This document shows positions 14,479 to 24,512 of a stretch of DNA of 47,162 nucleotides, piece after piece; position 1 is the first letter of the stretch, and each line of letters opens with the position of its first letter. The stretch comes from a virus. The stretch is from positions 1 to 47,162 of the IMG/VR virus record IMGVR_UViG_3300034106_005358; one strand, written 5' to 3'. The position numbers were made by a program, and so were the translations under genes. The notes under the pieces were generated by a model that was given only the letters and a program-made list of their open reading frames with translations, was not told where the DNA came from and did not search any database.

Positions 14479-14838
14479 ATGGCAGCACCAAATCCATCAT
14501 TAGATCCAAGTATGATTGTCGATAAGAATAGCAATTTATCGACATCTGAATCTAGAATATCGACAAAAACTGCGTACTTCAAATATGGTGTGGGTGCATC
14601 GGCAGATCAAGCTTTGATGGAAGTAATAACTAAAGATTCTGCTGGATTGACCTTGAATGATGAAATTCCTGTATCCGACGAAACTGCATATTTTATTCAA
14701 GCAATAGATAAAACTCCAGTTAAATTTGCTACTGGTGTCCCGCTAGTTTCACAGAACACAAATATAAAATTCCCAAGACCAGAAGTAAAAAACATAACAC
14801 CAGAAAAGGTAGTAACTTTCTTGATCTTCAAGAAATGA
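14479..14838 (+). CDS. Small baseplate- or fibre-associated protein, unknown
   Basis: 119 residues, no recognised family. It is polar, Ser/Thr/Asn-rich and beta-like, with no cysteines, no membrane span and no LxE start. The ribosome site GGAG is 8 bases before the ATG. It lies 12 bases after the gp8-like gene and 7 before the next gene, in the same late operon, so a role in the baseplate periphery or fibre attachment is a fair guess. It is too small for a fibre. Confidence 0.5.
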   Translation: MAAPNPSLDPSMIVDKNSNLSTSESRISTKTAYFKYGVGASADQALMEVITKDSAGLTLNDEIPVSDETAYFIQAIDKTPVKFATGVPLVSQNTNIKFPRPEVKNITPEKVVTFLIFKK

Positions 14839-14845
14839 GGTATAA

Positions 14846-15592
14846 ATGTCAGGATTTCCATTCACATTAGGACCATTAGGAAGCATTTTCCCGCTCTCGG
14901 GAAATCCGTATTGGAGCAGAACGACAATTGCGGAAATCCAAACCGCACCAGCAAAGAATTATTTCCTCATGGCATTCAAGCCAGGACTTCCTCTTCAGGC
15001 ATCGGAACTAAACGAGATGCAAGAAGTGGCGTGCATGCAGAGCACATTGACATCAACAATGATGGCATCTTGGCCAGTGTATCTTCCTAGCCATACTGGA
15101 TCAAATCCGATCTATGGTCCGGGATGGAATGGAACCACGCCTCTTTATCCTGAATTTGATCAACAAAACACAACCACAAATATGGTTGGAATTTCAGCAG
15201 GATTTTCTGGTTCTACTCCTGTGAATAGAATTCTGGTCAAAAGGGGTTGGTATCTGATGACAATAAAATCCAGTGCCTTGAAACACTGGATCTATCTCAA
15301 TAATGACTATGCTGTGAATGTTCCGTCTGACACCAGCAACACCTATTATCTCGGATTTACTGCTTCATACGACATAGTTAAACCATCAGAAGATCCAGCA
15401 CTGTATGACAATTCCAGCGGAACCACGATCATTGTTGGGGCTCCTGCCGGAGCAGACAGGATAACTGTTAATATCTCTGCTCCATTCTGGACTACGGATA
15501 AAAATTCTGCAGATTTTAGTGCTATGATAAAGAAACTAGATACAGATGGGGAAATTCTTTACATGAACAATGTCCCCGTACCCGGAGAATGA
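14846..15592 (+). CDS. Probable baseplate/tail-fibre connector protein
   Basis: 248 residues. FLMAFKPGLPLQASELNEMQEV at about residues 45-65 resembles the F-pG-x-LQA-x-ELNE-x-Q motif found near the start of phage baseplate and fibre-connector proteins (DUF4815-like and gp10-like families). The remainder is beta-rich with many Trp, Gly and Pro residues and no cysteine cluster. The ribosome site GAGG lies 5 bases before the ATG. Position between the gp8-like wedge and the first fibre supports a connector that anchors fibres on the baseplate. The exact T4 equivalent (gp9, gp10 or none) cannot be settled by reading. Confidence 0.5.
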   Translation: MSGFPFTLGPLGSIFPLSGNPYWSRTTIAEIQTAPAKNYFLMAFKPGLPLQASELNEMQEVACMQSTLTSTMMASWPVYLPSHTGSNPIYGPGWNGTTPLYPEFDQQNTTTNMVGISAGFSGSTPVNRILVKRGWYLMTIKSSALKHWIYLNNDYAVNVPSDTSNTYYLGFTASYDIVKPSEDPALYDNSSGTTIIVGAPAGADRITVNISAPFWTTDKNSADFSAMIKKLDTDGEILYMNNVPVPGE

Positions 15593-15597
15593 TATAA

Positions 15598-17784
15598 ATG
15601 TCCGCATTTCAATCGATAACACCCCTTGGAACAACAGCATCATTCTATGATTGGTTCAATTCATACAATACGAATGCTGTAGGTAAATTGAATAGCATTT
15701 ATATCTCAAGACCATACAATGGCGATGGTATCACTCTAGATTACAATAGCACCTCTGGTGGTTATACCTTTGCTTTCTCTGGTGATGTAACAAGAAATAC
15801 TACTTTCCGTGGAAATGTGACTGTAGAAGGAATACTCACCAGTGCATCGTCTCAATTCGCAGGAGTTGCTTTCGGAATTTCAGGAAATTATCTTTCTGCA
15901 GGAGTCACTGTAGGAAAAGTTGTAAGAGTAACTTCATCCGGAGGATTGACCCTCGCAATTGGCAATACGGCTACTGGAGCCGAAGTTCTTGGAATTGCAT
16001 TGTCTACGACTACAAGTGAAACGGTAGTTGCAGTCGCAGGAAAAATTTCCGGGTCCACTTTGGCAAATAATCTAATTTCAGGTGGATTCTCCGCAGGATG
16101 CGTTTACTTCCTAGACCCCACTGTGGCTGGAGGTATCACTAGAGTAGAACCAACAGCGATTGGGCATGTTTCAAAACCTATTATTTTAGGACTCAGTAAT
16201 ACAGAAGCAGCAATCCTCCCATATAGAGGACAACTAATCAACGGTATTTGTGGTTCGAGTGGTGAACTTCAATTCAATTCGACTTTGTATGTCACTCTCC
16301 TATCGGAAGGCGAAACCGAAAGTAATTTCGGTCTTCGTCCGGGAACCGTGATTGCGACCGACACAGGTGCTTTTAGTGGCAATTATTATGATAGTCTCGG
16401 TGGAAATGTGTATTTTAAAGCAACCAGTTCCACGCCTCCTGAAAAAATTCTCGGTGTTGTTGGGTCGTATGTCGGATCTTATAATGCAACATTAGGTCAA
16501 CCGGTTGTATTGAAAGTGTACCCAAGTGGTTCGGTGATATCGTCTGTGACTTCACTGAACAACTGGAGTGGATTTAACAGTGGAGTCATTTACCTTAATT
16601 CGTCCGGTCTTCCTACCACTTCACAAACAACAGAAAAACTCACCATAGGAAATGTCTCAAATGGCGATCTTGTGGTGAATATAGACATTCCAACACAGAC
16701 GATATATTCATTCGTTGGCTCTGGCGGAGGTGCTGGTTCTAAAAATATTCTTATAAACGGTTCACTTGATTTCTGGCAAAGAGGAATAGGTGTTACCACT
16801 TCATATGGCATAACCACTGGAACCGGGGAAGTCAAGAAACAATATCTTGCAGATAAATGGGTAATGTGGGCAGATCCAAGAACACTGGGATACACCGCCA
16901 CCCGTGGACTCTTTACCGATATTCAAATTGAAGTTCTGGGCTATCCGAAATATTATGTGTCATTACTGAAAAATACATTCAGCTCTTCGACATATTCTTA
17001 TTTCTACAATGTGATTGATGATGTCCGAACATTGGCGAATAAACAATTCACATTCTCTTTCTATGCAAGAACACCCGGTGGAACCGGAACATTCCAGATT
17101 CATTCTATTCAGAATATTTCTGTGGGTGGAAATACTTACACAAATGGAATAACCCATTCCACACTCACTACAACAAACTCTAACTGGAATCGTTATTCAG
17201 TCACCTTCATCGGACCAACTGCATCGTCTGGCATAACCAGCAGCTACTCCTTGCTCGGTATAAGATTCAATGAACAAGGAAAAACTTTCGATTTTGCACA
17301 ATTCTTATTGGAAAGCGGGGGATCCTCATCAGTTCCTCAAATAGTAAATCTTGAAGAAGAATATGCGAGAGTAGCTCCATATTATCAGAGAAGTTACAGA
17401 ATAAACGAGAATACCGGAGATTCTACCCTAACGGAAAACAGAGGAATCGTCAAGGTGTTGACTCCACCGAACAATAGAGTGATACATTCATTCCAGATTC
17501 CAATGAAAAATGTCCCGAATGTTTCAATATACTCTTTGTCCGGAAAACAAAATGATGTTTCTCTATATTTCAGTGGAACATATTTTGATATTAGTAACAG
17601 CGTAGTTACTAGTTTCCCAGGTTATGGTTCATGTACTAGATTTACAGTCCCAGGATTGACAAGCTATATTGGAGCGGTTCTAGAGACTAAATCGGATTTC
17701 AGTTTCCCGATGGCACAGAATTTTTGCTCGTTTGATGAAATATCATTCCATTATATTGCTGATGCAGAAACAACAATAAACTAA
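15598..17784 (+). CDS. Tail fibre / receptor-binding protein with WQRG module
   Basis: 728 residues. The N-terminal third has beta-helix-like GNVTVEGILTS repeats, then a module (about 95-205) with LSAGVTVGKVVRV, GAEVLGIAL and RVEPTAIGHVSKPI that recurs in the next gene. From residue 382, NILINGSLDFWQRGIGV followed by YLADKWVMW matches the jelly-roll module (INGxxDxWQRG...ADRW) seen in many phage fibres and thought to bind glycans. Conserved ISSYSLLGIRFNEQ- and EEYARVAPYYQRSY-type segments end that domain. Likely the main host-recognition fibre. It lies 5 bases after the preceding gene in the same late operon. Confidence 0.7.
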   Translation: MSAFQSITPLGTTASFYDWFNSYNTNAVGKLNSIYISRPYNGDGITLDYNSTSGGYTFAFSGDVTRNTTFRGNVTVEGILTSASSQFAGVAFGISGNYLSAGVTVGKVVRVTSSGGLTLAIGNTATGAEVLGIALSTTTSETVVAVAGKISGSTLANNLISGGFSAGCVYFLDPTVAGGITRVEPTAIGHVSKPIILGLSNTEAAILPYRGQLINGICGSSGELQFNSTLYVTLLSEGETESNFGLRPGTVIATDTGAFSGNYYDSLGGNVYFKATSSTPPEKILGVVGSYVGSYNATLGQPVVLKVYPSGSVISSVTSLNNWSGFNSGVIYLNSSGLPTTSQTTEKLTIGNVSNGDLVVNIDIPTQTIYSFVGSGGGAGSKNILINGSLDFWQRGIGVTTSYGITTGTGEVKKQYLADKWVMWADPRTLGYTATRGLFTDIQIEVLGYPKYYVSLLKNTFSSSTYSYFYNVIDDVRTLANKQFTFSFYARTPGGTGTFQIHSIQNISVGGNTYTNGITHSTLTTTNSNWNRYSVTFIGPTASSGITSSYSLLGIRFNEQGKTFDFAQFLLESGGSSSVPQIVNLEEEYARVAPYYQRSYRINENTGDSTLTENRGIVKVLTPPNNRVIHSFQIPMKNVPNVSIYSLSGKQNDVSLYFSGTYFDISNSVVTSFPGYGSCTRFTVPGLTSYIGAVLETKSDFSFPMAQNFCSFDEISFHYIADAETTIN

Positions 17785-17795
17785 CAGGAACAAAA

Positions 17796-18956
17796 ATGTC
17801 TTCTTGCACGAATAGCTCAAATATTCAATCAAATCTAATCACTCAGGTCATAAGAGAAGAGGGTGATGGTAAAAGAGTTGCATTCAAGATCACCACGACC
17901 GATGCAGGTATTTCTGCCGGTGTGACTGTTGGATCTGTTGTTCGATATGATGTTCCAACAAACATGTATATGCCTTCGATTGCTGATCGACCAGATACAG
18001 CAGAAGTCATAGGAATAGTTGAAACTGTTCAAGATGGAACTTATACGATCGTTGCGAGTGGACTGATAAAATATCCTGGAATAACTGGAATTATCAATCG
18101 TTATTCAGCAGGATGTTCTGCACAAGATGGAACAACTGCTGGTGGCTCAGGCGGTGCTGATATATTCTTCCTGAGTGACGGTTGTGCAGGAAAGCTTCAG
18201 GCTCTAGAACCAATAACCACAGGTCACATCGTAAAACCAGTAATGCAGAGAGTAGCCGTTGGTGAATACAACGGAATAGTTCTTAACTATATCGGCTATG
18301 AAGTGGCTAATGCAGGAACAAGCGACCAAACTACCGTAGTTCCAGCAGGAGCAGTATATTATGCCCCAAGAACCAATAATTATGAAGGATTTATAGACGC
18401 TACGACATCTCAGCAATATCCTGTTTCACAATACCCCGAATTGTATGATATTTTCGATACTGATTATGGCACTTATGAAGAAACCGTAAAATTGGATTCT
18501 CCGGGGATAAATCTGTCTACTGTAATAAATTCAACAGTGACCCAGAAAAATTCTCTTAATGTTGTGATCAGCACAGGAACCGTGGTTGGGGCAAACCAGA
18601 CGAACAGCACAATCACAATAAGAAAAGACAGCACTCAACCAAAAACAGATACCAGCTCAAGAATAATCATAGGTTCTCTGAGGTTTAATGCTCAAACATC
18701 AGATGTCACTGCATTCACAGTGCCTTCTGTTCCGGAACAAACAATAGACTACACTGCATCTAGCGGTTCAAAAGTAGAGAGCCTTGTTCCCTACATGAGA
18801 GTACAAAAAGATGTTACTTCAGTTTTCGTGCCCAAGAATGTTCAACTCGATTCCATCACATGTGATCAAATAAAGACACAAGGTATCACTGTGGGTGATA
18901 AACTTCAAAATCTGGAACTCAGAATACAACAACTAGAGGGCAGACTAGGAATCTAA
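17796..18956 (+). CDS. Tail fibre protein with module shared with the 15598 fibre
   Basis: 386 residues. Residues about 38-160 (ISAGVTVGSVVRYD, AEVIGIVETVQDGTY, LQALEPITTGHIVKPVM) are homologous to residues 95-205 of the preceding fibre. A short FIDATTSQQYPVSQYPELYD segment resembles the collar motif of phage fibre tips and baseplate fibre proteins. The C-terminus is a coiled coil (GDKLQNLELRIQQLEGRLGI), probably trimeric. Probably a short fibre or adaptor that pairs with the long one. Its stop is followed directly by the next ATG. Confidence 0.65.
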   Translation: MSSCTNSSNIQSNLITQVIREEGDGKRVAFKITTTDAGISAGVTVGSVVRYDVPTNMYMPSIADRPDTAEVIGIVETVQDGTYTIVASGLIKYPGITGIINRYSAGCSAQDGTTAGGSGGADIFFLSDGCAGKLQALEPITTGHIVKPVMQRVAVGEYNGIVLNYIGYEVANAGTSDQTTVVPAGAVYYAPRTNNYEGFIDATTSQQYPVSQYPELYDIFDTDYGTYEETVKLDSPGINLSTVINSTVTQKNSLNVVISTGTVVGANQTNSTITIRKDSTQPKTDTSSRIIIGSLRFNAQTSDVTAFTVPSVPEQTIDYTASSGSKVESLVPYMRVQKDVTSVFVPKNVQLDSITCDQIKTQGITVGDKLQNLELRIQQLEGRLGI

Positions 18957-20372
18957 ATGGGCTCAAGTTATTTTCCCCAAATTACTGTAGCCGGATCCTA
19001 TTCCTTCACTGGGCCAACGGGTCCGGTTGGGGAAACGGGGTCAACTGGATCTACAGGATATGGACCAACCGGAAACACCGGTCCCTCAATCACTGGAATC
19101 GGTCTGTGTGGAGATAAGTTAAGAACAACATTCAACACAGGGTTCACCTACGAAACCGTAAGCTCTGCAAGAGGCATCACCGGCGACATTCTTTTGATTG
19201 CTGGGATATCTTCACCTTCAATATCTTTCTTTGAGGGTGTTTGTGGATCTGTCGGGGGGACTTTAACATTCAGACCGATACGAGGATCTGTTTCAACATC
19301 TGGAAGAGCTGAATTAACTATTGGTCTTTCCGGTGATGAAATCTACATCAATTATGTAAATCAAAGCAGCGGATTTACTGTAGGCATAACTGGATCTGAG
19401 ACAATATTAACATTTGTTGGTTATAGCGGTTCGACTCTAGCCTCAATACCGAAAACAGTCTACGGTAGTTCTTCATCAATTGCCACCAAAAATGTAATAG
19501 AAAAAATAAGAGGACTTGGATTCTCTGGTGCAACTTCCTCTGCTGGTTTGACCTGTAACTACATCAGCGGTGGAACTTTGACCTATGTCAATTCTGATGG
19601 ATATATCGGTTATACCGCATGCAAGATATTACAAATTCATCCAGACTGCATTTCGAACAATTCTGTCGATGTCCAGATAATGAATAGAATGTTCATTGCT
19701 GATATGAAAAACTCCGTAACAAGAGTTACGATAGGAAGCAGTGCATATTCAGGAATCGCTTCTGCTTTCAGTCTAATAGTCATGAATGCATCAAATGGTC
19801 CCACGGCAATCGGTCAGGGAGAAAGAAGATTCCAATTATCTTCTGCCACCGGAAGCATCATGTGGCCATTCAATCAAGAACCGTGTTTTTGTGGGCAGAG
19901 TGGAACCAATGTTTATCATTTCTACAATATGGGTGGATTTACTTGGTATGGTTCCGTTGCTTCGATGACAGATGTAAGCAAATTCTTCAGCTGTCCGAAT
20001 GGTAATATCATCAAGGGTATCACAAACGGGTTTGGATCTTGTTGTATCAATGATGGGACTTCTGGTGGAACATGTTCATACAGAACTCAATATGACTGTG
20101 GTTTACTTGGTGCAAGTGCATACTGGCATGACAGCGTTCTCTGCTCGGGAACTCCCTGTGGTAAGACGGGCGCATGTTGCTTGAAGTTTACGAGTACACT
20201 TGCTTCAGATACATTCTTGTGTATTCCGGGAGTGACTTGCATAAACTGTATTTCGGGAAGAGTATATGATGCTTTCGGAAACACATATAACGCGACATCG
20301 TTTACATATCTTGGAAATGGCTCGACTTGTCCCAACCAAGGGTGCGGAGCAGAAATCGAAGGGATAGCCTAA
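18957..20372 (+). CDS. Collagen-like fibre protein with Cys-rich C-terminus
   Basis: 471 residues. Residues about 19-45 are Gly-x-y collagen-like repeats (GPTGPVGETGSTGSTG and on), expected to form a trimeric stalk. A beta-rich section follows (TLTFRPIRGSVSTSGRAELT, then IGLSGDEIYI) that is shared in pattern with the next two genes. From about residue 360 the sequence turns cysteine-rich (GSCCINDGTSGGTC, CSGTPCGKTGACC, CIPGVTCINC). First of three paralogous collagen plus Cys-rich proteins; likely an adhesive fibre or whisker. Late operon, no own promoter seen. Assigned from composition and context. Confidence 0.65.
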   Translation: MGSSYFPQITVAGSYSFTGPTGPVGETGSTGSTGYGPTGNTGPSITGIGLCGDKLRTTFNTGFTYETVSSARGITGDILLIAGISSPSISFFEGVCGSVGGTLTFRPIRGSVSTSGRAELTIGLSGDEIYINYVNQSSGFTVGITGSETILTFVGYSGSTLASIPKTVYGSSSSIATKNVIEKIRGLGFSGATSSAGLTCNYISGGTLTYVNSDGYIGYTACKILQIHPDCISNNSVDVQIMNRMFIADMKNSVTRVTIGSSAYSGIASAFSLIVMNASNGPTAIGQGERRFQLSSATGSIMWPFNQEPCFCGQSGTNVYHFYNMGGFTWYGSVASMTDVSKFFSCPNGNIIKGITNGFGSCCINDGTSGGTCSYRTQYDCGLLGASAYWHDSVLCSGTPCGKTGACCLKFTSTLASDTFLCIPGVTCINCISGRVYDAFGNTYNATSFTYLGNGSTCPNQGCGAEIEGIA

Positions 20373-20373
20373 A

Positions 20374-21792
20374 ATGCCAAGTTATGGATCAAGTAGAATA
20401 AAAACTCTAATCATAACAGCGACCGGAGGAGTGGGTCCAACAGGAGCCACTGGAGCGACCGGAAATACTGGAGCATATGTGACAGGACCAGAGGGTCCAG
20501 TCGGTATTGGTATTTTAACGATACGATATAATCCGACAACAGATGGAATCACTTTTAATCTCACTGATGGCTCTTCAATTGGGTTTACAGGAATAAGAGG
20601 AAACACCGGAGTGGGTCCCGCCCCATATCCCCAAATCGGGTACACCTCGTCGGGTATATCCCCCATCACAAATTCCGTAGGACAAGCTGAAGGATATACT
20701 CTCTATTTCAGAAGCATCTCTGTTTCTTCTGGATTGAGTGCATCTATTTCTGGTGATTTGGTGATAATTGAAAACAATCCTGCTTCTACTGGATCTTTTG
20801 ATATAGGAGAATTGCTATATGTTGCATATTCTTCAACTTCTCAGCAATATTATCTCGACACCGCAGATTCTACTGATTATAAAGAAATCTATTCTGGCGG
20901 CGTAACATATTCATCATTTTCTGCAACCCTGAAAACCGCTAGAGATATTCTAGATGGGGCTAATTTTAATTATTCTACCGGCGGAACCCAAGGAATAAGT
21001 CACTCCGGATTGACATTGGAAATAGATGCGGCATTTTATGGAGTTACCGGAACCGAAAATGGCTTGACATCCGGAGCTTGGTATCCGTACTTAAGATTCC
21101 GCTCCTCATATTCAGATGTAAACGGTACATCCGGAGTCACCAACGGTAATATTTACTTTTCTCAACTGGGACCATACACAAAGAAAATATCATACAGTGA
21201 ACCAATTGGCTCTTGTTGCTACTGTGATGGGTGTGAGGACGATCCTCATGGCGGAAGGAAATGCTTGGATTATGTCAGCAAATCATACTGCGACTCAATA
21301 GTGGGAAGATGGAGTGTTTCTTCTTGTCAAAACAGACTAAACACATATGATTGTTATCTTCGCAGAGCTTGTTGTGTAAATGGTACTTGCATAAACACTA
21401 GTCAGGCCAAATGCGTCCAAATGCACGGAGAGTTTTATCCAAACAATGAATGTGGGGCATCGTTTGATTGTGAACGAGGATTCTTTGGAACGCTCGCATT
21501 GACAGATACTGAATCTGGTTCCGAACCGGTATGTTGTTGTAAGGATGGTCTATTGGTTTCAAATAATCAAACAGCAGAAGAATGTGTTGCGGGAGGAGGA
21601 ACTCCGGTCGGAAATCCTCCGTGTGCCGACAATCTTTGCTGCGGTGTATCTACTTCATTCGGTGCATGTTGTAAAGGAGACGGCATTTGCGAAGAACTAA
21701 CTCCCCAAGAATGTGCAGCACAGGGTGGGATTTATAGGGGAACCGGAATAAGTTGTTCACCCAATCCATGTTGCACCCCTCCAACTACATAA
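20374..21792 (+). CDS. Collagen-like fibre protein with Cys-rich repeats
   Basis: 472 residues, paralogue of the flanking genes. A collagen-like stalk is at about 20-45 (GPTGATGATGNTGAYVTGPE), followed by the shared beta section (GYTLYFRSISVSSGLSASIS, then GDLVII). The C-terminal 190 residues hold several Cys-rich units of the form CC-x-x-G-x-C ... EC-x3-GG ... C-x3-CC, for example ACCKGDGICEEL with QECAAQGGIYRG. The spacing is regular enough to suggest a small disulfide or metal-bound module repeated in series. Role inferred: fibre shaft with a rigid Cys-rich tip. Confidence 0.65.
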   Translation: MPSYGSSRIKTLIITATGGVGPTGATGATGNTGAYVTGPEGPVGIGILTIRYNPTTDGITFNLTDGSSIGFTGIRGNTGVGPAPYPQIGYTSSGISPITNSVGQAEGYTLYFRSISVSSGLSASISGDLVIIENNPASTGSFDIGELLYVAYSSTSQQYYLDTADSTDYKEIYSGGVTYSSFSATLKTARDILDGANFNYSTGGTQGISHSGLTLEIDAAFYGVTGTENGLTSGAWYPYLRFRSSYSDVNGTSGVTNGNIYFSQLGPYTKKISYSEPIGSCCYCDGCEDDPHGGRKCLDYVSKSYCDSIVGRWSVSSCQNRLNTYDCYLRRACCVNGTCINTSQAKCVQMHGEFYPNNECGASFDCERGFFGTLALTDTESGSEPVCCCKDGLLVSNNQTAEECVAGGGTPVGNPPCADNLCCGVSTSFGACCKGDGICEELTPQECAAQGGIYRGTGISCSPNPCCTPPTT

Positions 21793-21805
21793 ATTGAGGT
21801 AATAA

Positions 21806-24511
21806 ATGGGAAGCAGCTCAATAGGTGCAATTGTAATAGGACAAACTGGTCCAACTGGACCAAGAGGACCAAAAGGAGCCACGGGTGCGACCGGGACAGG
21901 GACAGGGTTAACTGGTCCTACCGGAATGACCGCGATCTTTGTGGCTGAGGTCTCTTCTTTCGATAATGGTACAAATTTCGTAACAAACTATTTTATTCAG
22001 TTTGGTATAACTGGCACAAAAGGACCCACTGGTTATACTGGTGGACTTACTGGCCAGAATGTAGGATCTGGTTTAACTCTTTATACTTCCGTGTTTGGTC
22101 AAACCCTGAGTGTTAGGGGAATTTCATTCACAAGAAACCTCTCTGCAGAAGCAACCGGTGGAACTATTCTAGTTACACCACAAGATGTTTCTTATGGTGT
22201 GTCTTTGGTTTCTGGAATAACAAGTGGTAGAGTTCTTTATGCCAAGACTGAAAATCAAATTGATGATACGAACATAACATATGGTAGAACTTATGGAGAA
22301 TTTTCTTTCTCCTCGATTCTTGGAATAACTCCCGGATCTCTTCCGGTATACACAGAATTCCAAGGAAACATAATCGAAGTTCCATCTTCATCAGAAATAA
22401 TCTTGGGAATAACCAACGGGGCGGTGTATCACATACAAACTCCGATTGGAATATCTGGATTCACTCTTGATCCCAGTCTTTACAATGATAATGAATTGGT
22501 TTCTGTCACGATGTTCATTGAGGGGAATGGCTTAACTGCATTCCCGCCAAATGTATACTTTGAAGATAGCCCATATTCATCTTTGTTTGGCTGTGGCACA
22601 AACATAATAAATTTGATGACGAATGACAAGGGTCAAAATTGGTATGCTACCATAGTTGAACGGGGATATGGATTGACTTTATGTGAAGGATTCGAAGGAA
22701 TCGGTTCTTGTTGTTATGTCGATGTCGATGGTGATTATGATTGTGTTGAGTATTTGACAGAAGCCGAATGCGCATTGAAAAACGGAACATTCAATTTATT
22801 CCGTGCCTGTGGTACGACATGTGGTCCAGTTGCAATCTGCTGTTCAAACGGTAATTGCGTAGAGGGCATTGAAAGAGAAGAATGTTTGTATTTTGGTGGT
22901 AAATACTATTCCGGAATCGAATGTACAGAACAATTTGATTCTTCTGTTGGGAATGACATCAGACTTTGTTACAATCCTGATAATCCCCCGATGGTTTGCT
23001 GCACAGGAGGAACTTGTATTTCTGATGTGACCGCAACAATATGTCGGGATTATTATGGCGGGGTGGCTCTTTTCGGAACATGCTGTGATGTAAATTGTTC
23101 TGCAACACCACCAAGAAACATCATCGGTGCATGCTGCATTGAATCCGGTCAGACATGCGGTCTTGAAACTCCTGCTGGCTGCTCAGCTCTTGGTGGAATA
23201 TTTTATGGGGATGGAACAACATGTGGTGACATAAGCTGCTGTTTCAATGTTGAAGTTCCCAGATATACATGTTGCTTGCCTGACGGTTCTTGCTTGGGAA
23301 ATCAGACCGAAGAAGAATGCTCTGTCCAAGGCGGTTCAACAAGTTCCGCTGAAAATTGCAGTGTTGCAAATTGTCCTCAGCCACCAATTCCTCCATCTGA
23401 AGGTCTTTGTTGCGGTCAGACAAAACAATGGACATCACTGACCAAACAAGAATGTCTTGCTAAAGATCCAAATGCTTATTTTTACCCAAACCCAGTAATA
23501 GGTGCAAGAGTGCATGCACCATATAAGTGGAAAGAAGAATCAATTCTTTCCGATGGTAGTGCAACCGGAGGAGATTGCATTTTTTGTGATCTCGCAAGAA
23601 AAGTTATAAAAGTGGGTGGATATGTTACTGTTGATTTTGGTCAATTAAATGCAAATATAGAAATGGTCTGTACTACTAACAGAAAATGGTTAGTTGGACA
23701 AATACCACAATACATTGAAAATATAATTGATATAAATCAGGATAATGTTCCTTTGGTTTTACGAAGCATAAAAACAAAATCAGAAAATCCTGCTCTTGAA
23801 ATAGGAAATTTTAACAACACTACAAAAAACATAAAATATGATGCTTGCTGTGGTTATGTTGAATCATTTGATGCCGGTTTTTACACATATTGCATGTATG
23901 ATCCATTCGTAATCGGACAGATATTCGATCAAAAAGCGATAAAAAATGGATCAGTCATTCAATATTTACCGTCAGGATTATCATGGAATCCGACTCAGAA
24001 TGAAATGAAAACATTTATTTTTGATCAATATTTAAAAGAAATAAATTATCCTTTAGCAGACTTTAAAGAGAAGGTTTGTAGGGGACTATGTTCTACTTGG
24101 AATGTAGAGGTCGAAGAAGCAGGAATTATAAACTGTAATTGCAATCAATCATCTAATTGTGGTGTAAATGCTACTATAGGAACAATTTGTGATTGGATGA
24201 AAACTTTAATTACACAAAGATTGATATCTTGTGGAAATTGCGATGATGTTAATTCTTGCGTTGCCGGTCCACCTGTGCCGACACCAAGCGGATTTTCAAA
24301 CACTTATTGCGAATATATCGCATTGGGTTCAGTTTCATTATTTGATCAGATAGCAACATATTCTTCTCCAATACCATGTAATTCACTTTGTGAACAATCA
24401 CCATACGGAAAAAGATGTTTGAGTCAAAACAATCCATGTTCACTATGTTCTAACACAGATTGCTCCGGAGATCTTTCTACCAATCCTTGCATAAATTTGC
24501 CGAGTTGCTAA
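21806..24511 (+). CDS. Large collagen-like fibre protein with Cys-rich repeat array
   Basis: 901 residues. Collagen-like repeats at about 13-40 (GPTGPRGPKGATGATGTGTG) and again near 70-80; the shared beta section follows. Residues about 298-545 carry at least five Cys-rich units, each beginning CC or C and containing EC-x3-GG (for example CCSNGNCVEGIEREEC, CCIESGQTCGLETPAGC, CCLPDGSCLGNQTEEEC). Residues 590-900 form a different, AT-rich coded domain with more scattered cysteines (CNCNQSSNCG, CSLCSNTDC). The stretch 24001-24060 is only about 18% GC by hand count, far below the rest of the window. Probably the main stalk plus receptor-binding head of this fibre set. Confidence 0.65.
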   Translation: MGSSSIGAIVIGQTGPTGPRGPKGATGATGTGTGLTGPTGMTAIFVAEVSSFDNGTNFVTNYFIQFGITGTKGPTGYTGGLTGQNVGSGLTLYTSVFGQTLSVRGISFTRNLSAEATGGTILVTPQDVSYGVSLVSGITSGRVLYAKTENQIDDTNITYGRTYGEFSFSSILGITPGSLPVYTEFQGNIIEVPSSSEIILGITNGAVYHIQTPIGISGFTLDPSLYNDNELVSVTMFIEGNGLTAFPPNVYFEDSPYSSLFGCGTNIINLMTNDKGQNWYATIVERGYGLTLCEGFEGIGSCCYVDVDGDYDCVEYLTEAECALKNGTFNLFRACGTTCGPVAICCSNGNCVEGIEREECLYFGGKYYSGIECTEQFDSSVGNDIRLCYNPDNPPMVCCTGGTCISDVTATICRDYYGGVALFGTCCDVNCSATPPRNIIGACCIESGQTCGLETPAGCSALGGIFYGDGTTCGDISCCFNVEVPRYTCCLPDGSCLGNQTEEECSVQGGSTSSAENCSVANCPQPPIPPSEGLCCGQTKQWTSLTKQECLAKDPNAYFYPNPVIGARVHAPYKWKEESILSDGSATGGDCIFCDLARKVIKVGGYVTVDFGQLNANIEMVCTTNRKWLVGQIPQYIENIIDINQDNVPLVLRSIKTKSENPALEIGNFNNTTKNIKYDACCGYVESFDAGFYTYCMYDPFVIGQIFDQKAIKNGSVIQYLPSGLSWNPTQNEMKTFIFDQYLKEINYPLADFKEKVCRGLCSTWNVEVEEAGIINCNCNQSSNCGVNATIGTICDWMKTLITQRLISCGNCDDVNSCVAGPPVPTPSGFSNTYCEYIALGSVSLFDQIATYSSPIPCNSLCEQSPYGKRCLSQNNPCSLCSNTDCSGDLSTNPCINLPSC
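22690..23440 (+). repeat. Array of ~37-residue Cys-rich protein repeats
   Basis: At least five units inside the 901-residue fibre gene follow CC-x(2-4)-G-x-C ... (E)C-x(3)-GG-x(n)-C-x(3-4)-C. Single related units occur in the genes at 18957, 20374 and 24513 (compare AENCSVANC at about 23350 with AENCSTVNC at about 24680). The repeats are diverged at DNA level, so they are an old protein repeat and not recent tandem copies. Confidence 0.7.
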
Positions 24512-24512
24512 C

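Noticed and set aside
14841-14848. TATAAATG overlapping the start of the 14846 gene, and the same at 15593-15600
   Set aside because: It matches the late promoter in 7 of 8 bases, but it contains the start codon, so a transcript from it would begin inside the gene. Chance in an AT-rich junction.
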